The translations under genes were made by a program, and so were the position numbers. A model generated the notes under the pieces. That model saw only the letters and a program-made list of their open reading frames with translations. It was not told the origin of the DNA and ran no database searches. Shown piece after piece: positions 57,935 to 64,000 of a stretch of 64,000 bases of DNA (positions within the stretch are counted from its first letter, which is position 1; the number at the start of each line of letters is the position of its first letter). The DNA is from Bacteroidota bacterium (lineage in GTDB: Bacteria; Bacteroidota; Bacteroidia; Cytophagales; Cyclobacteriaceae): the NCBI GenBank assembly GCA_018267285.1, contig JAFDYU010000014.1, positions 124,001 through 188,000 on the forward strand, in the 5' to 3' direction.

Positions 57935-59446
57935 TTATTTCTTGTCAACAACAATTCGCTTGTCGCGATTGGCCAGTTCCCAGGCGGTGTAGAAAACACT
58001 TTTCCCTCGTTTGGCAAGCAGATCAAAATCAATTTTGTCTACTTCATCACTCGGTTTGTGATAGTCTACGTGGATGCCATCAAAATAAAAAATGATGGGC
58101 ACATTATTCTTGGCAAAATTCCAATGGTCGGAGCGATAGTACAACCGATCGGGGTGATTCTGATCGTTGTAGGTATAATCAAAATCAAGTTGCGTGTACG
58201 TTTTATTGTTGCGTTCGTTGATTTCGTGCAACTCGCTCGAAAGTTTATCGGAGCCAATTACATAAACATAGTCTGGCTTGCCATCGTGCTGTGGGTCTCT
58301 GCGGCCAACCATGTCAATATTTAAATCGGCCACCGTATTTGCCAGCGGGTAAACCGGATGTTCAACATAATATTCGGAGCCGAGCAATCCTTTCTCTTCC
58401 CCGGTCACCGTCATAAACAAAATACTTCTGCGCGGTCCGTGTCCTTCTTTTTTGGCTTGTGTAAACGCTTTTGCCAACTGCAAAACAGTTACTGTGCCCG
58501 AGCCATCGTCATCGGCACCATTGTTAATTTTATCTTCACCGTTACCGCCAATCCCGATATGGTCATAGTGGGCGGATACTACAATAACTTCGTCTTTCTT
58601 GTCGGTGCCTTCGAGGTAGCCCAGTACGTTTTCTGTTTTTACGATTTTAGTTTCCATGGCCACCTGATACACCACACGGCTTGGTTTAATTTTGGCCAAG
58701 GGTTTCTTTGCAGCATCTGTTGTGGTTGCTTTCAACAGCTTCTCGAAAGGCTGGTTGAAAATTTTTGAGGCCACGGTCTGATCGATTAAAAACATGCCTT
58801 TGTTAGGGTTGTTGGAATCGGGTTTATTCAGGCTTAGCGAACCACCGCTCATAAATCCTTTCATACGGCCGGCAAACATTTTGAAGCCCTCCGGCTTTCC
58901 GCCTGCAACTACCAGGCACATGCGTGCTCCTTTTTCAGTGGCCAATGTGCTGTTCTTGCGCAGCAATGCCCGCATACCAAACGACAGCGAGTCGATATAA
59001 AAAACAACAGCTTTGTCTTTTACATTTAAATACGCATAATCCGCCTCAGTGCCTTTACCCACATATACCGCTTCGAGGGAAACTTCGCCCCCGCTTTCGG
59101 TTGCTCCATTGTAAAGCACTTCTGCAAAATTGCTGTAGCGCACCGTGCCCACTTTTACATAGATATCGCCCGGTCTTGTTGAAGACAGGTCGATCGGCAT
59201 ATAATGCGACCCGTTAACCGGAGCAGCCAGGCCTATCGATTCGAAATAGTTGCTGATGTAGGCAGCAGCCATCTTTTGGCCGCGCGAACCGGTATTTCTT
59301 CCTTCAAGCGCATCGGAAGCTAAAATTGAAAGGTTTTCTTTCAGGTCTGATGAGGTAATCGTTTCAGCGTATTGCTTGGCTAAATCTTGTTGTGCCCCAA
59401 CCCAATGCGACAGCAACAGCGCCAGGCCCAAAATGTATTTTTTCAT
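57935..59446 (-). CDS. Exported M28 zinc aminopeptidase with PA domain
   Basis: About 503 residues from the ATG at 59446, with a signal peptide (MKKYILGLALLLSHWVGAQ). The M28 core has the dinuclear zinc ligands: SAHYDHIG (His, Asp), NNGADDDGSGTV (Asp), VTGEEKGLLGS (Glu-Glu) and LNIDMVGRRDP (Asp), with a late SDHWNF (His). A protease-associated (PA) insert (about 130-230) may help substrate capture. Cleaves N-terminal residues of peptides in the periplasm or outside. Confidence 0.92.
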   Translation of the reverse strand: MKKYILGLALLLSHWVGAQQDLAKQYAETITSSDLKENLSILASDALEGRNTGSRGQKMAAAYISNYFESIGLAAPVNGSHYMPIDLSSTRPGDIYVKVGTVRYSNFAEVLYNGATESGGEVSLEAVYVGKGTEADYAYLNVKDKAVVFYIDSLSFGMRALLRKNSTLATEKGARMCLVVAGGKPEGFKMFAGRMKGFMSGGSLSLNKPDSNNPNKGMFLIDQTVASKIFNQPFEKLLKATTTDAAKKPLAKIKPSRVVYQVAMETKIVKTENVLGYLEGTDKKDEVIVVSAHYDHIGIGGNGEDKINNGADDDGSGTVTVLQLAKAFTQAKKEGHGPRRSILFMTVTGEEKGLLGSEYYVEHPVYPLANTVADLNIDMVGRRDPQHDGKPDYVYVIGSDKLSSELHEINERNNKTYTQLDFDYTYNDQNHPDRLYYRSDHWNFAKNNVPIIFYFDGIHVDYHKPSDEVDKIDFDLLAKRGKSVFYTAWELANRDKRIVVDKK

Positions 59447-59548
59447 AAACGAAATTTTGTGAGTTTTAATTGATTTTTTAACGAAAGGCTGCAAGATAAT
59501 TTTATTAGGGAAATCAGTTTGTAAATTTTTGATGAAAGGCTGTTCTGT

Positions 59549-60574
59549 TTACAGCGCATTATCCACAATAAGTTCCAATAACCGGAACTGATTTTTTGCT
59601 CGAACAAGGTTTTGTTCACGGTAGCTGACGTGATAATACGTATTGCCCCTGAGGTGATCGGCCAGAAAACGCAACGCCATAATGTACGTCATCATTTTTC
59701 CCGCAAAGGGAATATGTTTTTTCTCTTCCGTGGTTAGCACACTTCCCATCTCTGAAAGATATCCTGACAACAATGCTTCGAAAACATTCTTTCGGAAGGT
59801 GATTTTTGTCAAATCTTTTTCTTCTTCGCTCACCGGGCTTACAAAGGTGCGCACCATGTCGCCCAGATCATAAATATAATATCCGGGCATAAGCGTATCG
59901 AGATCGATTACACAAACTGCTTTTTTGGTTTGCGCATCGAACAAGATGTTGTTCACTTTGGTATCGTTGTGTGTAATCCGCAAGGGTATCTGTTTGTTGT
60001 TTATCATTTGGTTGTATTCCTCAACCAGATACGTAAAGGTTTTAGCGCGATCAATTTCATTTTTTGCTTCCCTAATTAAATCAGGGTTGGCAAGTTCCAA
60101 AGCGTTTTCAAATTGTTGATAGCGCAAAGTCAAATCATGAAATCGGTCGAGCGTTGGATGAAATTTTGAAATATCGGCACCGTTCAATTTTTTTGTGAGT
60201 TCGCCAAAGCCACGGGCAGCTTCAAGGGCTTCTTGTTCGGTGTTAATTTCGTTGATGGTCATGGTATGCTCAATCAACGGGTAGAGTCTCCAGGCAAAAC
60301 CCTCGTCATCGTAGGCTAATCGATTTCCCAGGTGATCGGGCAATGCTTGCAAAAAATAATAGTTGTTGAATTTTTCTTTTAGAAATTGAAAAGCGGCAAG
60401 ATTGTTGGCAGCAATGATTTCCGGCCGTGTAAAGATGTTTTTGTTGATGCGTTGCAAGACAAAATTTCGTTTGTCTTCAACCTTAAATGTTTTATGAATG
60501 TGCCCCGACCCAAGCGGATGCACTCCGGCATGAGTTGATAACTCAAACGCTTCTAAAATCTGTTGCGGAATCAT
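59549..60574 (-). CDS. Aminoglycoside phosphotransferase-like sugar kinase (NahK-like)
   Basis: 341 residues of the protein-kinase-like APH fold: nucleotide loop LGSGHIHKTFKV, catalytic HNDTKVNNILFD (the HxDxxxxN element) and VIDLDTLMPGYY (metal Asp). The AWRLYPLIEHTMT pattern is similar to N-acetylhexosamine 1-kinase (NahK), which makes GlcNAc-1-P or GalNAc-1-P. It is next to a sugar nucleotidyltransferase, supporting a salvage role, but the substrate is inferred. 13 bases separate it from the nucleotidyltransferase gene. Confidence 0.82.
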   Translation of the reverse strand: MIPQQILEAFELSTHAGVHPLGSGHIHKTFKVEDKRNFVLQRINKNIFTRPEIIAANNLAAFQFLKEKFNNYYFLQALPDHLGNRLAYDDEGFAWRLYPLIEHTMTINEINTEQEALEAARGFGELTKKLNGADISKFHPTLDRFHDLTLRYQQFENALELANPDLIREAKNEIDRAKTFTYLVEEYNQMINNKQIPLRITHNDTKVNNILFDAQTKKAVCVIDLDTLMPGYYIYDLGDMVRTFVSPVSEEEKDLTKITFRKNVFEALLSGYLSEMGSVLTTEEKKHIPFAGKMMTYIMALRFLADHLRGNTYYHVSYREQNLVRAKNQFRLLELIVDNAL

Positions 60575-60587
60575 CTATCAAAAAAAA

Positions 60588-61493
60588 TCACCAAAGCTTC
60601 GATGGGTATTTTCCGGCATTTACCAACTGTTTGATTTTATCGGATACGATCTCCTTGTCTTCTTTGTAGGTAACGCCAAACCAGGTGCTTCCCCCCGACA
60701 GTATTTTTACGCTGCCCTGATTGGACCGGATCATTTCGTTTACCACCAGCGGAATAAAAAACTCAGCTTTGGGGTTTTGATGATTGTTTTTCAGGAAATC
60801 GTTAAACATGGTCTCGGCAATTGGCATAATGGAGGGATGAAATCCCCAGAAGTTCATTGAAGTGGGTGTATCCGGGTTTAGTTCAACATCTCCTTCTTTT
60901 TCTTTCGAAATTATTTTTCCATTTTCTTTCACAATCGTAGTCCGTTCTAACACACTTTTCAAAAAGCCCTGATCGTTGCGCTCTCCGCAGCCTCGTGAAA
61001 CACTTCCGTAGTCGGACAAAACATTTTTAAGGGTATAACCCACCATGGCGTGAGTTCCTGCGGTATCGCTGTTAAAAAAATCAATGGTGGCGGCAAAGGC
61101 ATCGAGGCCGTAAAAATCATCGGCATTAATCACGGCAAACGGTTCGTTGATTACATCTTTGGCACAAAGCATGGCATGGCTTGTGCCCCAAGGTTTGGTG
61201 CGCTCGGGGTTTGTGTATTGAGTGGGGACAAATGTATCGAGCGATTGTACGGCAAACACCACATCGGCTTTTCCTTGCAGGCGCGGCAGAAACATCTCCT
61301 CCATGGTTTGGCGGATTTCTTCGCGTACGATAAAAACTATTTTGGTAAATCCTGCCCGCAAGGCATCGAATAGCGAGTAATCCATAATCGTTTCGCCCGA
61401 GGGGCCAAAGCCGTCAATCTGTTTGATGCCTCCGTATCGGCTGCCGATGCCCGCTGCGAGCACCAATAATGTAAACTGTTTTTTGGAAGTCAT
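60588..61493 (-). CDS. Sugar-1-phosphate nucleotidyltransferase-like protein
   Basis: 301 residues with the nucleotidyltransferase opening LLVLAAGIGSRYGGIKQIDG, FGPSGETIMDYSLFDALRAGF, and an active-site Asp in AVINADDFYGLDAF. It aligns to UTP/dTTP sugar-phosphate transferases rather than to GlmU. With the kinase downstream it should convert a sugar into a nucleotide sugar; the sugar and nucleotide are not determined. Its promoter box TAATTTTG lies 30 bases upstream, and it diverges from the transporter gene. Confidence 0.85.
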   Translation of the reverse strand: MTSKKQFTLLVLAAGIGSRYGGIKQIDGFGPSGETIMDYSLFDALRAGFTKIVFIVREEIRQTMEEMFLPRLQGKADVVFAVQSLDTFVPTQYTNPERTKPWGTSHAMLCAKDVINEPFAVINADDFYGLDAFAATIDFFNSDTAGTHAMVGYTLKNVLSDYGSVSRGCGERNDQGFLKSVLERTTIVKENGKIISKEKEGDVELNPDTPTSMNFWGFHPSIMPIAETMFNDFLKNNHQNPKAEFFIPLVVNEMIRSNQGSVKILSGGSTWFGVTYKEDKEIVSDKIKQLVNAGKYPSKLW

Positions 61494-61523
61494 TTGTGGT
61501 TTGCTTTTTTTATGCTAAATCGG

Positions 61524-61531
61524 CAAAATTA
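61524..61531 (-). promoter_or_regulatory. -7 promoter box for the nucleotidyltransferase-kinase operon
   Basis: TAATTTTG on the minus strand, 30 bases upstream of the ATG at 61493. No -33 match. Confidence 0.45.
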
Positions 61532-61574
61532 TTCGTCAAAAGTAAGGTTAAAAATTATTCCAACTTCATAAAAA

Positions 61575-62840
61575 ATGTCTTCTTCAAAAAATTACTTGCT
61601 TTCCATTACAATCATCGGAGTCCTGTTTTTTATCTTCGGTTTTCTCACCTGGGTAAACGGCACACTCATTCCATACTTAAAGATCGCCTGCGAGCTACAA
61701 ACCGATGTGCAATCGTATTTGGTGGCAACCGCTTTTTTTATTGCCTATACGGTGATGGCAATTCCTTCTTCTATGGTGTTACGAAAAACCGGATATAAAA
61801 AAGGCATGGCCATCGGTTTGTTCATCATGTCGATTGGTGCAATGATTTTTGTGCCTGCAGCGGATACGCGTCAGTTTAATTTATTTTTGATCGGTCTTTT
61901 TGTAATCGGCACCGGCATGGCCTTACTTCAAACCGCATCCAATCCGTATGTCTCCATCATCGGCCCGATAGAAAGTGCCGCCTCGCGCATCAGCATCATG
62001 GGCATTTGTAATAAAGTGGCCGGAATTATTGGCGGGTTGATTTTCGGCTACATTGCTTTAAGCGATGCCGATGCCGTAATTCAAAACTTGCAAACCATGG
62101 ACGAAACAACCAAAGCTGCAACACTCGATGCCTTAGCCGCCAGGGTTATTGTGCCCTACATCATAATTGCTGTAGTGTTGTTGGTTTTTGCTGTTGCCAT
62201 TTTATTATCGAGTTTGCCCGATATAAACGAAGAGGGTTCAGATGGAGCTGCCGCATCAAATCAAAATAAATCCAGTGTATTTGAGTTTCCTCATTTGTTG
62301 CTCGGTGTGTTGGCCATCTTTTTATACGTGGGCGTAGAGGTGATGGCCGGAGACACGATCATCAGTTATGGAAAGTCGCTTGGCATTGAATTGTCTACGG
62401 CAAGGTATTTCACACAAGGCACATTGGTGTGTATGCTCTTGGGTTACATCGTGGGTATCGTCACCATTCCAAAATATATTTCGCAAGCTAATGCATTGAA
62501 GTATTGTGCTATTCTTGGAGCAGTATTTTCTGTTTTGGCGGTGGCAACAGACGGCTATGTATCCGTTGCGTTCATTGCCTTATTGGGCCTTGCCAATTCG
62601 TTGATGTGGCCGGCTATTTTTCCTTTGGCTATTGAAGGGTTGGGGAAATATACAAAAACCGGATCTGCCCTTTTGGTGATGGCCATTTCGGGTGGCGCAA
62701 TTATGCCGTTGATTTACGGCCTGATTTCCGATGAAATTGGCAGCACAAGAATAGCCTACATCATTATGGCTCCCTGCTACCTTTATATCCTTTATTACGC
62801 AGCCAAAGGACATACTGCCGGAAAAAAATTACAAGCATGA
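61575..62840 (+). CDS. FucP/GluP-type sugar MFS transporter
   Basis: 421 residues and 12 membrane helices. FIFGFLTWVNGTLIPYLK, MALLQTASNPYVSIIGP, and SRISIMGICNKVAGIIGG are typical of the FucP/NagP/GluP sugar-proton symporter branch. The sugar cannot be told from sequence; GlcNAc, fucose and glucose are candidates. It is divergent from the nucleotidyltransferase-kinase pair and overlaps the SMP-30 gene by 4 bases. Confidence 0.9.
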   Translation: MSSSKNYLLSITIIGVLFFIFGFLTWVNGTLIPYLKIACELQTDVQSYLVATAFFIAYTVMAIPSSMVLRKTGYKKGMAIGLFIMSIGAMIFVPAADTRQFNLFLIGLFVIGTGMALLQTASNPYVSIIGPIESAASRISIMGICNKVAGIIGGLIFGYIALSDADAVIQNLQTMDETTKAATLDALAARVIVPYIIIAVVLLVFAVAILLSSLPDINEEGSDGAAASNQNKSSVFEFPHLLLGVLAIFLYVGVEVMAGDTIISYGKSLGIELSTARYFTQGTLVCMLLGYIVGIVTIPKYISQANALKYCAILGAVFSVLAVATDGYVSVAFIALLGLANSLMWPAIFPLAIEGLGKYTKTGSALLVMAISGGAIMPLIYGLISDEIGSTRIAYIIMAPCYLYILYYAAKGHTAGKKLQA

Positions 62841-63718
62841 AACAAGTAACGCCAGCATTTCTGTTCTTTTTCTTTTTTGCCTTTGGCAACCTCTGGGGCC
62901 AGGAGTTTTATATAGCCAAAGATCTAACCGCAGAAAATCTGTTCACCACAAACTGCGAAGGGCCTGTGTTTGATAAAAACGGAAGCCTCTTCGTAGTTAA
63001 CTTTCAAAAAGACGGAACCATTGGTTTGGTTCATCCCGATGGAAAAGTAGAATTGTTTACCGTGCTACCCGAAGGCAGCACCGGCAATGCCATTCAGTTT
63101 GATAAAGACGGTAATATGCTTGTTGCCGATTTTTCGGCACACAATATTTTGAAAGTGGATGTCAAAACAAAAAAAATTAGTGTGTATTCGCACACCGATC
63201 AGTTCAATCAACCCAACGACATCTGCATCAATAAAAAAGGGCAGCTCTTTGCTTCCGACCCCAACTGGAAAGAAGGCACAGGAAAAATATGGCGCATCGA
63301 TACAGACGGACACCCGGTTTTGCTTCAGGAAAAAATGGGCACCACCAACGGTATCGAACTAAGCCCCGATGAAAAAACGCTGTATGTAAACGAAAGCGTG
63401 CAACGAACCATTTGGGTATTTGATGTTGACCGGAAAGGGAACATCAATAACAAAAGAAAATTTTTCGATTTCCCCGATTTTGGCATGGACGGAATGAAGT
63501 GCGATAAAGCCGGAAACTTGTTTGTATCCAGGTACGATAAAGGTGTAATTGCCGTGATCTCACCCGGAGGGAAACTCCTCCGCGAAATTCAAATGAAAGG
63601 TAAAAAGACCAGCAACATTACGTTTGGTGGCAAAGACGGAAAGACATGCTTTGTTACCCTGCAAGACCGCAAATGCATTGAGACATTTCGCTCAGAAACG
63701 GCCGGAAGGAATTTTTAA
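62837..63718 (+). CDS. Exported SMP-30/gluconolactonase-like protein
   Basis: 293 residues with a signal peptide (FLFFFFFAFGNLWGQ). Six-bladed beta-propeller pattern with the SMP-30 metal residues: CEGPVFDKNG (Glu), QPNDICINKKG (Asn), TTNGIELSPDEKTLYVNES (Asn) and FGMDGMKCDKAGNLFVSRY (Asp). Family members are calcium/zinc sugar lactonases. Coupled to the sugar transporter by a 4-base overlap. Its substrate may be a lactone of the imported sugar, by inference. Confidence 0.88.
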   Translation: MKQVTPAFLFFFFFAFGNLWGQEFYIAKDLTAENLFTTNCEGPVFDKNGSLFVVNFQKDGTIGLVHPDGKVELFTVLPEGSTGNAIQFDKDGNMLVADFSAHNILKVDVKTKKISVYSHTDQFNQPNDICINKKGQLFASDPNWKEGTGKIWRIDTDGHPVLLQEKMGTTNGIELSPDEKTLYVNESVQRTIWVFDVDRKGNINNKRKFFDFPDFGMDGMKCDKAGNLFVSRYDKGVIAVISPGGKLLREIQMKGKKTSNITFGGKDGKTCFVTLQDRKCIETFRSETAGRNF

Positions 63719-63762
63719 ATTCGACAACCACCCGTGGATTAGAAAAAAATATTTCAAAGCCG

Positions 63763-63770
63763 TACTTTTG
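63763..63770 (+). promoter_or_regulatory. -7 promoter box for pheT
   Basis: TACTTTTG fits the consensus and ends 16 bases before the pheT ATG. No -33 match. Confidence 0.45.
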
Positions 63771-63786
63771 AAGTTTATCTTTTCAA

Positions 63787-64000
63787 ATGAAAATTTCTTA
63801 CCGCTGGCTTCAACAGTATATTTCCATTTCCGAATCGCCCGAAGAACTCGGGCAGGTTCTTACATCTACCGGGTTGGAGGTTGAAGCCATTGAATCGTTC
63901 GAAACCATTAAAGGCGGGCTTCAAGGTCTTGTAATTGGCGAGGTGCTCACTTGCGCCAAACACCCCAATGCTGACAAACTTTCTATCACCACTGTAGATG
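63787..64000 (+). CDS. pheT: Phenylalanyl-tRNA synthetase beta subunit (5' part)
   Basis: The frame begins with ATG at 63787 and runs off the right edge, giving 71 residues. The start MKISYRWLQQYISI and the segment LTSTGLEVEAIESF are the conserved N terminus of PheT, followed by the start of the tRNA-binding (EMAP/OB) domain: GLVIGEVLTCAKHPNADKLS. PheT with PheS charges tRNA-Phe. The bulk of the gene is outside the window. No pheS is seen here. Confidence 0.93.
   Translation, partial: MKISYRWLQQYISISESPEELGQVLTSTGLEVEAIESFETIKGGLQGLVIGEVLTCAKHPNADKLSITTVD

Overview
This 64 kb window looks like one stretch of a Bacteroidota chromosome, most likely from the Cytophagales/Cyclobacteriaceae side of the phylum. 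This rests on recurrent TAnnTTTG (-7) promoter boxes just upstream of start codons, the near absence of Shine-Dalgarno sequences, and lineage-typical families: Lnb/DUF4105, an RprX/RprY-like two-component pair, DUF1573, DUF2807, class I FbaB-type aldolase, an AccD without zinc-ribbon cysteines, membrane-bound AraC regulators and stand-alone GOGAT-like proteins. Overall base composition is moderate, with two conspicuously AT-rich patches (about 3.65-5.2 kb and 52.9-54.5 kb). I see no rRNA, tRNA, CRISPR array, phage or insertion sequence.

Layout. 0-5.3 kb: the tail of an outer-membrane protein, a Fur-family regulator, a secreted subtilase, a radical SAM/SPASM protein, and an AT-rich lipoprotein/outer-membrane protein pair whose lipoprotein carries an 11-G tract in its signal peptide. 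5.3-12.9 kb: a likely lipoprotein N-acyltransferase (Lnb), small membrane proteins, lipoamide dehydrogenase, a NAPE-PLD-like hydrolase, an Ig-repeat secreted protein, an alkyltransferase-like protein and a tiny secreted/membrane protein pair. 12.9-20.9 kb: sodium:solute symporter, clpS-recR, a large M16 protease, a two-component system and a DUF1573 protein. 21-25.4 kb: a minus-strand run glmM - cysteine desulfurase - Rossmann protein - DUF1080 protein. 25.4-34.8 kb: mazG, AsmA-like protein, GOGAT-like protein, exported class V aminotransferase, nucleotidyltransferase, HAD phosphatase and a DUF4143 ATPase.

34.8-40.8 kb is a long minus-strand operon-like run: M16 protease, ispF, mnmD, a 60-residue protein, a carbamoylputrescine amidase-like protein, a frameshifted AraC regulator and a serine hydrolase. 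40.9-42.9 kb holds a desaturase with all the hallmarks of the eukaryotic sphingolipid delta-4 desaturase family, followed 16 bases later by an exported phospholipase C/S1-P1-like protein. 43-52.8 kb: DUF2807 protein, ffh, an active/inactive M16 pair, Tat-type superoxide dismutase, a 2OG-Fe(II) oxygenase, chromate transporter and alpha/beta hydrolase. 52.9-54.5 kb is an AT-rich ABC transporter. 54.6-57.9 kb carries housekeeping genes (accD, class I aldolase, rplS, trmD). 57.9-63.7 kb: M28 peptidase, then a sugar cluster (kinase, nucleotidyltransferase, FucP-like transporter, SMP-30-like protein). The window ends inside pheT.

The observations most worth following are the bacterial sphingolipid desaturase and its neighbour, the putatively phase-variable lipoprotein, the one-base frameshift in the AraC regulator, and a recurring arrangement in which the -7 promoter box abuts the start codon, which predicts leaderless mRNAs.
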